The notes beneath the pieces were generated by a model. That model had not been told where the DNA came from and ran no database searches. It saw only the letters and a list, made by a program, of their open reading frames with translations. The position numbers and the translations under genes were made by a program. A stretch of 64,000 nt of DNA from the NCBI RefSeq assembly GCF_029223185.1, contig NZ_JARHUG010000002.1, positions 186,001-250,000 of the forward strand. Reading direction: 5' to 3'. Origin of the DNA: Aliiglaciecola sp. CAU 1673 (GTDB taxonomy: Bacteria > Pseudomonadota > Gammaproteobacteria > Enterobacterales > Alteromonadaceae). Positions 26,873-36,122 of the stretch are shown in pieces; position 1 is the first letter of the stretch, and every line of letters begins with the position of its first letter.

Positions 26873-27886
26873 ATGTTAAAAAAATTCCTGGCGCTGACGA
26901 TTTGCTCTGTTCTGGTTGTCCCTCTGGTGCAAGCCAATGAAGTCAATTTGTATTCTGCCCGCAAGGAAGCCTTGATCAAGCCGGTTTTGGACCAGTTCAG
27001 TGCTCAAAGCGGTATTAAGGTAAATTTAATCACCGGTGATGCCGATGCCCTGATTTCCCGCATTGCCAATGAAGGTAAGTTCAGCCCTGCAGATATGCTG
27101 GTGACCACAGATGTTGGTCGTTTGGTGCGCGCCAAAGAGTTGGGCTTACTGCAAGCGGTGCAATCTGAAGAGATTGAACGTCAGGTACCCACCCACCTGC
27201 GTGATGCCGATCAACAGTGGATTGCCCTGACCATTCGTGCACGCCCCATTATGTATGCGCCTGAACGCGTGGATGTAAAGCAGCTGACGACAATGGAAGA
27301 ACTCACCGATGCGCGCTTCAAAGGCCGTATCTGCGTGCGTTCCTCCAGCAATATTTATAACCAGTCGATGGTCTCTGCCATGATTGAGCAGCTTGGTGAA
27401 GAAAACACCTTGAACTGGGCTAAGGGCCTGGTTGCCAACTTTGCCCGTCCGCCCAAAGGCGGCGATCGGGATCAGATCAAAGCCGTGGCGGCCGGGCAAT
27501 GCGATATTGCCATTGCCAACACCTATTATCTGGCTGGGATGCTAAACAGCGCCGACAGTCAGGAGGTGGAAGCTGCCAATAAGGTTAAGGTGCTTTGGCC
27601 CAATCAGGGCGATCGTGGCACCCATATCAATATCTCCGGTGCGGGGATCACCCGTCATGCCCCAAACAAAGCCAATGCCCAGGCATTGCTTGATTTTATG
27701 CTGAGTAAAGAAGCTCAGGCCTGGTATGCCGAGCATAACGGCGAATACCCGCTACGCAGTGATGTTGAGCAAAGTGATGTCCTTAAGTCATTTGGAGAAT
27801 TTAAAGCCGAAAACATCCCTCTCGACAAAGTCGGGGCGCAAAATGCCACTGCGCTGAAACTGATGGACAAAGCCGGTTGGAAGTAG
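26873..27886 (+). CDS. fbpA: Fe(3+) ABC transporter, periplasmic iron-binding protein
   Basis: 337 residues of the FbpA/FutA/IdiA class. A signal peptide (1-21, ending VQA) precedes VNLYSARKEALIKPVLDQFSAQSGIKVNLITGDADALISRI, the usual start of these ferric-ion-binding proteins; the DQIKAVAAGQCDIAIANTYYLAGM segment supplies the conserved paired tyrosines that bind iron. AAGGAT precedes ATG 26873. A Fur box lies 46 bases upstream, and the permease and ATPase genes follow directly. Binds ferric iron in the periplasm and hands it to the permease. Confidence 0.93.
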   Translation: MLKKFLALTICSVLVVPLVQANEVNLYSARKEALIKPVLDQFSAQSGIKVNLITGDADALISRIANEGKFSPADMLVTTDVGRLVRAKELGLLQAVQSEEIERQVPTHLRDADQQWIALTIRARPIMYAPERVDVKQLTTMEELTDARFKGRICVRSSSNIYNQSMVSAMIEQLGEENTLNWAKGLVANFARPPKGGDRDQIKAVAAGQCDIAIANTYYLAGMLNSADSQEVEAANKVKVLWPNQGDRGTHINISGAGITRHAPNKANAQALLDFMLSKEAQAWYAEHNGEYPLRSDVEQSDVLKSFGEFKAENIPLDKVGAQNATALKLMDKAGWK

Positions 27887-27893
27887 GCTTGTC

Positions 27894-29552
27894 TTGATAC
27901 TAAAACGCCCGCACTCAGGCCCCGGGCTTTGGGGCATGCTTACCATCGGGCCAGCCTTAGTGCTGGCCCTGCCTGTATTGGTGGTGCTGCTTAGTCTCCT
28001 ACAGCCACAGTGGCAGGTGTGGCAGCATCTGGCCGAGACCGTGCTCAGTGACTATGTCAAAAACAGTCTCATATTGGCTTTTGGTGTCGGTGCGGGCACC
28101 TTAGTGCTGGGCACCTGTTTAGCCTGGTGTTGCCATCATTATGAATTTTGGGGCCGCCGACCATTACAGTGGTTGTTGCTACTGCCACTGGCCATGCCAG
28201 CCTATATCATTGCTTATTCTTACACCGGCCTGCTGGATTTCGCCGGACCGCTGCAAACAGCCTTGCGCGAGGTTTTTGGTTGGGGCTATGGGGATTACTG
28301 GTTTCCGGAAATCCGTTCTTTACACGGCGCCATATTGATGCTGGTGCTGGTGTTGTATCCCTATGTGTTTATGCTTGCCAAGACCGCCTTTCGGGAGCAA
28401 TCGCAAAGCCTGCTGGAGGTCAGTCGGGTGGCGGGACTTTCGCCCTTTGCGCATTTTGTAAAAGTGGCTGTTCCCCTGGCGAGACCGGCTATTCTGACCG
28501 GTACTGCCTTGGCCATGATGGAGGCGTTGGCCGACTACGGAACTGTACAGTACTTCGGCATCAGTACTTTTACTACCGGCATTTTTCGCACCTGGTTTGG
28601 TTTGGGGAATGGGCTGGCCGCCGCGCAGCTTTCAGCGTTGCTCTGCAGTTTTGTCTTACTCCTGTTGCTGCTCGAGCGCTGGTCGCGGCGCAAGGTACGC
28701 TATTTCCATCTGGGTGGACAGCATCAGGTTAAACGGGTACCGGCTTCGGGCTTCAAAGCGCTGTGGCTGTGGCTATTTTGTGCTTTGCCTGTCACGCTGG
28801 GTTTTTTGCTCCCGGTCTGCATGCTGATCCACTGGGCCTGGTTAACCGCAGAGGGGCACTGGAATTCGCGCTTCTTGGCCTTGGCTTGGAATAGTTTTTC
28901 GCTGGCGGCTCTGGCGGCACTGGTGATCTTGTTGGTAGCGCTCATTTTTGCCTACGCCCGTCGCCTCAGTGCGAGCCGTTGGGTACATGCTCCCGTCACG
29001 CTGGTGGCCATGGGTTATGCCATTCCCGGCACAGTTATCGCGGTAGGCACCATGGTGCCCCTTGTCTGGTTTGACAAAACCTTGGATGCGCTGATGCAAT
29101 CCTGGCTGGGAATAAGCACTGGCCTGTTGTTGTCAGGTACTGTATTTGCCCTGATATTGGCTTATGCGGTGCGCTTTTTAGCAGTGGCCTTGCATCAGGT
29201 TGAAGCCGGTCTTGAGCGGATAAAGCCCAGTATGGACCAGGCCGGACGCACATTGGGCCTGAGTCCCCAGGGCGTGTTAACCCGTATTCATTTGCCGCTG
29301 CTAACGCCAAGTCTGCTGGGTGCGTTATTGTTGGTCTTTGTGGATGTGTTAAAAGAGTTGCCTGCCACGCTGATCCTGCGTCCCTTTAATTTCGATACGC
29401 TGGCCATCCGTGCTTATGAAATGGCCTCCGATGAACGCCTCGCCGATGCGGCTTTGCCCGCGTTGACTATTTTGCTGGTGGGCATATTCCCCGTGATCAT
29501 CTTGTCCCGTGCCATCGAAAAAGCCACATCCATGGAGACTGCCGATGCTTAA
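27894..29552 (+). CDS. fbpB: Fe(3+) ABC transporter permease (fused two-domain type)
   Basis: 552 residues with about twelve membrane helices in two homologous halves, each with a binding-protein-dependent transport EAA-type loop (EVSRVAGLSPFAHFVKVAVPLARPA in the first half, DQAGRTLGLSPQGVLTRIHLPLLTPS in the second). This is the SfuB/FbpB arrangement. The start TTG 27894 is inferred from position, seven bases after fbpA; a first in-frame ATG is 14 codons later, close to the first helix. It overlaps the ATPase gene by eight bases. Confidence 0.92.
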   Translation: MILKRPHSGPGLWGMLTIGPALVLALPVLVVLLSLLQPQWQVWQHLAETVLSDYVKNSLILAFGVGAGTLVLGTCLAWCCHHYEFWGRRPLQWLLLLPLAMPAYIIAYSYTGLLDFAGPLQTALREVFGWGYGDYWFPEIRSLHGAILMLVLVLYPYVFMLAKTAFREQSQSLLEVSRVAGLSPFAHFVKVAVPLARPAILTGTALAMMEALADYGTVQYFGISTFTTGIFRTWFGLGNGLAAAQLSALLCSFVLLLLLLERWSRRKVRYFHLGGQHQVKRVPASGFKALWLWLFCALPVTLGFLLPVCMLIHWAWLTAEGHWNSRFLALAWNSFSLAALAALVILLVALIFAYARRLSASRWVHAPVTLVAMGYAIPGTVIAVGTMVPLVWFDKTLDALMQSWLGISTGLLLSGTVFALILAYAVRFLAVALHQVEAGLERIKPSMDQAGRTLGLSPQGVLTRIHLPLLTPSLLGALLLVFVDVLKELPATLILRPFNFDTLAIRAYEMASDERLADAALPALTILLVGIFPVIILSRAIEKATSMETADA

Positions 29553-30555
29553 GATCGATGGATTATGTCTTGCTTATGGCCAGCATCAGGTGGTTTCTGA
29601 TGTGTCGTTTGCCATTCCCAATGGTGGCATTGGCTGCTTGTTGGGACCGTCTGGCTGCGGTAAATCCTCTATCTTGCGTGCCATCGCTGGTTTTGAAAGG
29701 CCTGTAGCCGGTGAGATCCTGTTGCACGAACGTCTGGTCACCAGCAATGAAACCATGCTGGCGCCAGAGAAGCGGCGTATCGGAATGGTCTTTCAGGACT
29801 TTGCCTTGTTTCCTCATCTTACCGTGGCGCAAAACGTGTCCTTTGGACTGAAAGATAAGGGCAGCGGTGCCAGCCAAGCCAGGGTCGAACAGTTGCTGGA
29901 AATGGTGGGCATGCAATCGCTGGGCAAGCGCTACAGTCATGCGCTTTCCGGCGGTCAGCAGCAACGGGTTGCGTTGGCCAGAGCCTTGGCACCCAAGCCT
30001 GATCTGTTGCTGCTGGATGAGCCCTTCTCCGGCCTGGATTTGGAGCTGAGAGAGAGTCTGGCCTCACAGGTAAGGGATATTCTGAAGTTGGAGGGGATCA
30101 GCGCGTTATTGGTCACCCATGATCAAAACGAAGCTTTTGCCATAGCTGATGAAATAGGGGTGTTGCACCAGGGCAGATTACAACAGTGGGGCAGTGCGCA
30201 GGCCCTGTATGAGCGACCGGCAAATTCCATGGTTGCCGGGTTTGTAGGCAAGGGTACGTTGTTACCCCTGTGGCAGGAATCTGGCGCCTGGCATTGTGTG
30301 TTGGGGGGCTTGGGCAATAAAGACATACAAAAGGCATCCGTTTGTCTGGTGCGCCCGGAGGATGTGTTAATGGGGGATGACGGCGTGCCAGCCACCATCG
30401 TTTCCATCAGTTACCAGGGGGCGCAAAGCCTTTGTCGGGTTGCCCTTGAGGATGGCACTGAGCTGCTTATTCGTTGCCACGGCAGGCAGTTTGTACAGAT
30501 TGGCCAGGCCGTTAACCTGACATTAAACAAAACCGATTTGACGCTACTGGCGTAA
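29545..30555 (+). CDS. fbpC: Fe(3+) ABC transporter ATP-binding protein
   Basis: 336 residues. Walker [22 protein letters not shown]-loop MVFQDFALFPHLTVAQNVSFGL, signature [16 protein letters not shown], Walker B LLLLDEPFSGLDLELRE and THDQNEAFAIAD are intact; the C-terminal ~110 residues form the TOBE-like regulatory domain of the iron subfamily. ATG 29545 has GGAG eight bases upstream and overlaps the permease stop; a longer frame from 29509 is less likely. It completes the iron uptake operon. Confidence 0.93.
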   Translation: MLKIDGLCLAYGQHQVVSDVSFAIPNGGIGCLLGPSGCGKSSILRAIAGFERPVAGEILLHERLVTSNETMLAPEKRRIGMVFQDFALFPHLTVAQNVSFGLKDKGSGASQARVEQLLEMVGMQSLGKRYSHALSGGQQQRVALARALAPKPDLLLLDEPFSGLDLELRESLASQVRDILKLEGISALLVTHDQNEAFAIADEIGVLHQGRLQQWGSAQALYERPANSMVAGFVGKGTLLPLWQESGAWHCVLGGLGNKDIQKASVCLVRPEDVLMGDDGVPATIVSISYQGAQSLCRVALEDGTELLIRCHGRQFVQIGQAVNLTLNKTDLTLLA

Positions 30556-30617
30556 GCAGATGCTTAAGTGTCCCGGCTGTGGCAGACTTCAAGACAATAG
30601 GTTGATGAGGAAGTTAA

Positions 30618-31418
30618 ATGCGAAAGTGCAGTAGCAAGTTGGTAGTTGGGGTATTGGCGTTGTTGGTCAGCGCCAATGTCTTTGCCTGGGGACAAACAGG
30701 ACACAATCTTGTTGCAGCGATTGCCTATGAGCATTTGACTCCCGAGGTGCGCACTAAGGTTGATGCGCTGCTTGCCCATAAAGGTTTTAAAAACCTTGGC
30801 AGCGCCGCCAATTGGCCGGATGTGCTGCGGGACACCAAAGCCATCGGCTATGAGCACACCGGTCCCTGGCACTTTGTGAATCTGCCCAGAGATGCCCTTA
30901 ACTTTGACCGCGCGCGTGATTGTGTTAAGCCCTGTATTGTCAGTGCCTTGGAAGACATGATTAAGCAGCTCCAGGATCCTGATCCCGACAAGCAATTTGA
31001 AGCCCTGGCCTTTGTCTCTCATTTGGTTGGCGATATTCATCAGCCATTGCATGTCAGCTATGCCTTCGATCGGGGCGGCAACGACTATCAGGTCAAAGTG
31101 GATGAAGAAATGATTAATCTGCACCACTACTGGGATACTGTGGTGCTGCGTGGCGCTGGCACTGAAGAAAATATGTTGAGTCGCCTTTCTGCGCGGGTGA
31201 ATGCCTCTAACCAGCAGTCCTGGCAACAGTGGCAGGTAGCATCGGTCAATCAATGGATTAACGAATCCTATGACATCACAAGGCGTATCTACGTTGGTAA
31301 AGTCAGTAAAATCTCCAACGCCCGTCAACGTCAGGATCAGAAACTGGCTCTTGAGCGCATCAAACAAGCCGGCGTGCGCCTGGCCCACCTGCTCAACAAC
31401 CAACTCTCTAAGCCCTGA
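30618..31418 (+). CDS. S1/P1-type secreted nuclease
   Basis: 266 residues. The signal peptide ends VFA, leaving Trp24 as the first mature residue (WGQTGH); in S1/P1 nucleases the N-terminal Trp coordinates zinc. Other zinc ligands are visible in order: HNLVAAIAYEHL, HFVNLP, SHLVGDIHQPLH, GGNDYQV and NLHHYWDT. It should cut single-stranded DNA and RNA, often with 3'-nucleotidase activity, outside the cytoplasm, probably for phosphate or nucleotide scavenging. Stands alone between the iron operon and an oxidoreductase gene. Confidence 0.93.
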   Translation: MRKCSSKLVVGVLALLVSANVFAWGQTGHNLVAAIAYEHLTPEVRTKVDALLAHKGFKNLGSAANWPDVLRDTKAIGYEHTGPWHFVNLPRDALNFDRARDCVKPCIVSALEDMIKQLQDPDPDKQFEALAFVSHLVGDIHQPLHVSYAFDRGGNDYQVKVDEEMINLHHYWDTVVLRGAGTEENMLSRLSARVNASNQQSWQQWQVASVNQWINESYDITRRIYVGKVSKISNARQRQDQKLALERIKQAGVRLAHLLNNQLSKP

Positions 31419-31471
31419 TCCCTGCGCTTGTTCCGACGTATTGCTTTGCTCGTAAAATCAGGGGGCGAAGT

Positions 31472-32449
31472 ATGCAGATTGCAGTGGTAGGTGCGGGATT
31501 TAGCGGTAGCCTGGTTGCCCATAGGCTCAGGCAGATGGGGCATTACGTCAGCGTGCTGGAGAAATCCAGGGGTTGTGGCGGTCGCAGCACGCATAAGCGT
31601 CTGTCATGGGGCGTTGCCGATATGGGCGCAGGGCTGGTGCGCACCAACGATCAGGCATTTATCAATTTTCTATCCCAGTTTGAGGCTGAAAAGCTGGTGC
31701 AGCAATGGAATGTGCCTGCCTACAGCAATGATTCTGGCTGGTCTCCCCTGAAAGATAACGCCAGGCACTATGTTTTCGCCCCGGGCATGAACAGCCTTTG
31801 CCGGCATTTGCTTGAAAACATAGATGTCACCACCGAATTCCGAGTGCAACATCTGCAGCAAAACAAAAAGGGCTGGTTGCTATGGGATGATCAGGTGCGT
31901 TTTGAAGGGCCTTTTGACTGGGTCATACTGACCGCACCCTGGCCGCAAACCTGTCCGATTTTGGCGCCGCATATTGCGGATTTGCCTGCGCTGGACGAGC
32001 AGCACTGGTTAAGTTGTTGGTCGGTGGCATTGCAATTGAGTAAACCATTGGATACCCCCATCCAATTGGCTTATCCGGCGCACGGCAAAGTACAAATGCT
32101 GGTAAAAGACAGTGCCAAGCCCGGTCGCAAGGGTGAAAATGAGGTTTGGGTGCTGCAGTTTGCTCATGATTATTCGGCGTACCTGAGAGAAAACGCCAAG
32201 GAAGATGTCTGGCTCTTGGCAGCAGAGGCACTGACATCCCTGTTCGGACTGAAAAACCTATCAATAGAAGGTCATTACCAGCACTACTGGCACTACGCCA
32301 GAGCCAGCAGAAGTGCACCTTTGCCGGGTATTGTGATGCATCCGCAATTGGGGTTGGCGGCGCTGGGCGATTGGTCTACGGGCGGCTCCCTGGATGCCGC
32401 CTGGCGCGCCACAGAGGGCTTTTTTGCAAGATGGCAGGAACTATCCTGA
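31472..32449 (+). CDS. NAD(P)/FAD-dependent amine oxidoreductase, renalase-like
   Basis: 325 residues. The N-terminal dinucleotide fold reads IAVVGAGFSGSLVAHRLRQMGHYVSVLEKSRGCGGRS (GxGxxG and the Glu binding FAD ribose, then the GG doublet), with ADMGAGLVRTN just after, as in the bacterial renalase-like group. The C terminus carries GLAALGDWSTGGSLDAAWRA, the FAD-closing motif. Bacterial renalases oxidise isomeric dihydronicotinamides; this protein's substrate is inferred only by similarity. Convergent with the MFS gene, two bases apart. Confidence 0.85.
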   Translation: MQIAVVGAGFSGSLVAHRLRQMGHYVSVLEKSRGCGGRSTHKRLSWGVADMGAGLVRTNDQAFINFLSQFEAEKLVQQWNVPAYSNDSGWSPLKDNARHYVFAPGMNSLCRHLLENIDVTTEFRVQHLQQNKKGWLLWDDQVRFEGPFDWVILTAPWPQTCPILAPHIADLPALDEQHWLSCWSVALQLSKPLDTPIQLAYPAHGKVQMLVKDSAKPGRKGENEVWVLQFAHDYSAYLRENAKEDVWLLAAEALTSLFGLKNLSIEGHYQHYWHYARASRSAPLPGIVMHPQLGLAALGDWSTGGSLDAAWRATEGFFARWQELS

Positions 32450-32451
32450 GA

Positions 32452-33768
32452 CTATTCCACCTCTTTCATGAGCAATGCCGACAGCGCACCGATAAAGCAG
32501 AGTAGCCCCAATAATAACACCACCATGGGTACAGACCAGGCCGCCAGAAACGATGTGATTGCGCCCATACATAACAGCAGCAGCCCAATGATGCTGTTGC
32601 TGACGGCGACATAATCTGTGCGTTGATTACCCTCAGCCATATCCACCAGATAGGTTTTTCGCCCGATCCGCACACCGGCATGGGCGATGCTGAGCAAAAA
32701 ATACAGCAGGGCAAAATGCCACACGCCGTCAATAGCCAGCCAGTATTCAGACACAAATACCAGCAAACAGCAGCTAGCAGCGGCCATGGCGGCTTTAAAC
32801 AGCACCAATCGACTGGAGTTGTCGGCCATAAAGCCCCAAACAGTCGCGGACAGACTGCTACCCAGGCTACCGGCCAATAAAAACGCACCAAAGGTGGACA
32901 GTGCCTGATCTTTGCCTTGTGCCAGCAGGATAATAAAAGGAGCCGACAAGCCTGATCCCATGACGAGTGCACGGGACAAAACAAAGTGACGAAAAGTAGG
33001 GTCCCGCCCCAAAAGGGATAACCCGTTCTTTAATTGCGCCATAGGGGCCGTTTTTTGATCTTGCTCCCCCGCGGGCTCACGGATTTGGTAAAAGAGGGTG
33101 GCGGCTACAAACCACAGGGAAGCGGCAAAGAGTAATAACAGCAAATACTGATGTTGTGCGTTGTCTTCCTGGTGCTGCAAGAACACTAAACTTACGCTAA
33201 CGGTAAGCAGACCGGCAAAGGTGGCGGCAATGCCTGAGAGCCGCCCCCGGCGCTTCTTGGGAATGGTTTTACCAAGAATGTCCTTGCTGGTCAGGGAACA
33301 AACGCTCCTGGCCAGGCTAAACATGGCCAGTAGCGTCAGCACACAGATGCCGGCAATATCAGCCGGTAAGGCCCACACCGACCAGGCCATGCCAAGTACG
33401 CTGAGCCCCTGCAATCCCGCGCCCAAAACCCACAGCTGTCTGCGGTAGGCAAAGCGCTTAACCCAGGCCTGGACAAATATTTGTGGCAGTAAGGAGCCGG
33501 ATTCGCGCACCGGCACCAAATAAGAAATGATGGACGCAGACACACCAATACTGCCCAATAACCAGGTCAGCACGATTTTAGGCGAGGAGAGCAGGTCACC
33601 AAGCTTGGTCAATATCTGGCTACAGACAATCAACGAGAAGTTAAGGCCGAGCGCCTTTTGGGCTGGGGCTTGCAAATCATTGTTGTCGGCATCGACTTTA
33701 GCCTGGGCCAGCAATCGATAAAGTCGATGACTGAAGGGTGGGCTGTTCATTCGTTTGTGCCGTAACAT
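32452..33768 (-). CDS. MFS transporter
   Basis: 438 residues with about twelve hydrophobic segments arranged in two halves around a central cytoplasmic loop (IREPAGEQDQKTAPMAQLKNG). The N-terminal ~35 residues are a soluble helix. It has SKDILGKTIPKKRRGRLSG in the loop between helices 4 and 5, a basic, gating-like stretch. I do not recognise the subfamily or substrate. An in-frame ATG at 33750 (MNSPPF) is an alternative start. Divergent from the EAL gene. Confidence 0.85.
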   Translation of the reverse strand: MLRHKRMNSPPFSHRLYRLLAQAKVDADNNDLQAPAQKALGLNFSLIVCSQILTKLGDLLSSPKIVLTWLLGSIGVSASIISYLVPVRESGSLLPQIFVQAWVKRFAYRRQLWVLGAGLQGLSVLGMAWSVWALPADIAGICVLTLLAMFSLARSVCSLTSKDILGKTIPKKRRGRLSGIAATFAGLLTVSVSLVFLQHQEDNAQHQYLLLLLFAASLWFVAATLFYQIREPAGEQDQKTAPMAQLKNGLSLLGRDPTFRHFVLSRALVMGSGLSAPFIILLAQGKDQALSTFGAFLLAGSLGSSLSATVWGFMADNSSRLVLFKAAMAAASCCLLVFVSEYWLAIDGVWHFALLYFLLSIAHAGVRIGRKTYLVDMAEGNQRTDYVAVSNSIIGLLLLCMGAITSFLAAWSVPMVVLLLGLLCFIGALSALLMKEVE

Positions 33769-33869
33769 AGTGTAATATCTTTAAAAAACAATATATCAGC
33801 TTGCACATGGGTTCCATGCTTGTTGCAGAACTTGATAAGCTGGTTGCAAAGTTCGGTGGAGCGAAAATC

Positions 33870-34619
33870 ATGTCCAGTTGTCAGCAGTGCGAGTGCGAGA
33901 AGGCCTTAGGCTTTGAAATTGCCATGGCCTTTCAGCCCATAGTGGACATTCAGCAGCGCTGTATTTTTGCTCACGAAGCCTTAGTCCGGGGCCCCAATGG
34001 CGAAGGGGCAGGGACGGTGCTATCCAAAGTCAACGATGAAAACCGTTACAGCTTCGATCAAACCTGTCGGGTCACTGCCATTCGTATTGCCAGTAGCTTG
34101 GATAGGGACGCCAAGATCAGTATCAACTTCTTGCCCAATGCGGTGTATGAGCCGGCGGCTTGTTTAAGGGAAACACTCAAGGCGGCCCATGAATATGATT
34201 TTCCAAGGGAAAATATCATCTTTGAAGTGACCGAACATGAGCGCATAGACAGCAAGAAGCTGATCGAAATTTTCTCCACTTACCAACAACGTGGTTTTTT
34301 GACTGCCATCGATGATTTTGGTGAGGGCTTTGCCGGATTGAACTTGTTGGCGCAATTCCAACCCAACATTCTGAAACTGGATATGCTCTTGATCAGAGAT
34401 ATTCACAAAGACAGTGCCAAGCAGGCGATCTTAAAAGGGATCGTACTCACTTCCAGTCTGCTCGGTATCACCGTGCTGGCAGAAGGAGTGGAGACCCGTG
34501 AGGAATACCTGTACCTCAAAGATCACGACATTCGCTATATGCAGGGCTATTACTTTTGCCGACCACAGTTTATGGCTTTAGCCAAGACCGAAGAGGTATT
34601 AAAGGTCCTTAATGATTAA
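33870..34619 (+). CDS. EAL-domain cyclic-di-GMP phosphodiesterase with an N-terminal Cys cluster
   Basis: 249 residues, essentially one EAL domain. Catalytic motifs are intact: HEALVRG, NFLPN, EVTEHE, IDDFGEG, LKLD, and EGVETREE, so hydrolysis of c-di-GMP to pGpG is expected. It opens MSSCQQCECEK, three Cys in six residues, suggesting metal or redox sensing. ATG 33870 is chosen because GGTGGAG stands eight bases upstream; the frame also has ATG 33807. It overlaps the following TerB-like gene by eight bases. Confidence 0.92.
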   Translation: MSSCQQCECEKALGFEIAMAFQPIVDIQQRCIFAHEALVRGPNGEGAGTVLSKVNDENRYSFDQTCRVTAIRIASSLDRDAKISINFLPNAVYEPAACLRETLKAAHEYDFPRENIIFEVTEHERIDSKKLIEIFSTYQQRGFLTAIDDFGEGFAGLNLLAQFQPNILKLDMLLIRDIHKDSAKQAILKGIVLTSSLLGITVLAEGVETREEYLYLKDHDIRYMQGYYFCRPQFMALAKTEEVLKVLND

Positions 34620-35073
34620 AGCATTCTCTCGCTGGATCCAGGAAAACCTGGCACAGCCTGCGACCACAGACCAGCAACAGCGCCTGGATCTGGCCGCCGC
34701 CGTGCTCTACTGCGAAATTGTCAGGGCTGATAATGTGCTTGCTGAGGAAGAGCGAAGCATGATGGTCAAATTACTGAAGCAGCAATTTGCTCTCAGTACT
34801 GAACAAGCTGATACGTTGGTAACGCAATCTTCTGAAAAGGCTGAACATTCTGCCGATCTGGTCAGCTTCACCCGTCAAATCAATGCCAAGTGCGATGTGC
34901 CGCAAAAAATCCGGATCCTTGAAAACCTCTGGCACCTCGCCTTTGCCGACAATCATCTGGATGCCCATGAGGAGCACCTAATCCGCCGTATCGCCGATTT
35001 GCTGCATCTTCCCCATAGCCAGTTTATTAAAGCCAAGCTGGAGGCCAAGCCAGAGGCCAAGTCTTCAGAATAA
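34612..35073 (+). CDS. TerB-family helical protein
   Basis: 153 residues of the TerB tellurite-resistance-associated fold: all-helical with two acidic repeats, AAAVLYCEIVRADNVLAEEERSMMVKLL and LWHLAFADNHLDAHEEHLIRRIADLLHLP, where the Asp/Glu pairs resemble metal-binding positions. A Lys/Pro/Glu-rich repeat (KLEAKPEAKSSE) ends it. The eight-base overlap with the EAL gene suggests cotranscription. Convergent overlap of nine bases with the YecE gene. Function of the family is not well defined. Confidence 0.87.
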   Translation: MIKAFSRWIQENLAQPATTDQQQRLDLAAAVLYCEIVRADNVLAEEERSMMVKLLKQQFALSTEQADTLVTQSSEKAEHSADLVSFTRQINAKCDVPQKIRILENLWHLAFADNHLDAHEEHLIRRIADLLHLPHSQFIKAKLEAKPEAKSSE

Positions 35074-35922
35074 AGTGGTTTGTTCGCTCAGGGAGGGGAG
35101 ATCCAGCTTTACTTGAGCCTGTGGCCAATGGTTGAAGAACTGCTGGGCCAGCCAGGGAGCCAAACCGTTATCCGGCATATGAAAAAACATAAAGGGCTGT
35201 TTGCCTTCCTGGATCCAGCTTGCCAGTTTGGCGCGCCAGGGATTAAGAAAAGCCTGATTTTGGGCAAGCTCAGGATGACCGACAAAGCGCACGACAGGGC
35301 GATTGCCAGTGGCAATCACATTCACCGGCACTCTGGGTTTTTTCTGTTTCACTTCGGCTATCAGCCCGCTGTTTTTCTCGCTGGCAAACAGCCCGCGGGT
35401 ATCCATTATCACCCGATTAACGTCCTGCTCCATTAGCAAGCGATTAAGAGCTATCTCAGCTTCACCTTTTTGGAAAAAGGCCGGATGGCGTACTTCAACG
35501 CCATAGTGAAAGTCCTCTGGCAGATGCTGCAAAAAAGCGGATAAACGGGACAAATGCTCAGGACCAAAGTGGGCAGGCAGTTGCAACATCAGGCATCCCA
35601 GCTTCTCCTTAAAGCCGGCAAACAACTGCAAAAAGTCATGGGTTTCCGCTGCCACGTCGACAAGTAACTTCTGATGGCTGATGTGTTGATGAAACTTAAA
35701 GCAAAATTGAAAGCCATCGGGTACAGCCTCCATCCAGCGTGTCATCTGTTCGCGGCTTGGTACTTGATAAAAGGTGGTATTGCCCTCCACCGAATTAAAG
35801 GTGCGCGCGTATTCTGACAGCGTACTGTTTTTTACAAACCCTTGTTTGGCCCAAAAGGGATGTTGCCACATGGGGCAGCCATAAAAGAGCCTGTTTTGCT
35901 TGTTTGAAGCGGTTGGATTGAT
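35065..35922 (-). CDS. yecE: YecE-like DUF72 protein, apparent ATC start codon
   Basis: 285 residues if started at 35922. DUF72 TIM-barrel family: YARTFNSVEGNTTFYQVPS, CFKFHQHISHQ, LQLPAHFGP, YGVEVRHPAFF and FFHMPDN match E. coli YecE through to the end (TTLF). The first barrel strand of the family (IYIGLPQW in YecE) corresponds to LFYGCPMW here and lies upstream of the only ATG (35871, at the M of PMW). Upstream, the frame is bounded by TAG at 35938-35940, and the only start-like codon is ATC at 35920-35922, six bases after AAAGGAG. Either ATC is used, or a base is miscalled, or the short form is made. The molecular function of DUF72 is unknown. Confidence 0.85.
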   Translation of the reverse strand: MNPTASNKQNRLFYGCPMWQHPFWAKQGFVKNSTLSEYARTFNSVEGNTTFYQVPSREQMTRWMEAVPDGFQFCFKFHQHISHQKLLVDVAAETHDFLQLFAGFKEKLGCLMLQLPAHFGPEHLSRLSAFLQHLPEDFHYGVEVRHPAFFQKGEAEIALNRLLMEQDVNRVIMDTRGLFASEKNSGLIAEVKQKKPRVPVNVIATGNRPVVRFVGHPELAQNQAFLNPWRAKLASWIQEGKQPFMFFHMPDNGLAPWLAQQFFNHWPQAQVKLDLPSLSEQTTLF

Positions 35923-36122
35923 CGCAAACTCCTTTAGCTAAATTGCAATAATACGCTGATGTTAAAGGCACTAATCAAGCTGTGCTTTAACCGCGATTTG
36001 TTTATACTATGCGGCCTTTATTCTATTGCCTTTCGCCGCTGGAAAAGAAGAGCCCGCCAGCGAAAGGCACGGCAGGTAAATGCCTGCCGACATCAGCCAA
36101 GACAATTAACTAGGTAGGTTTC

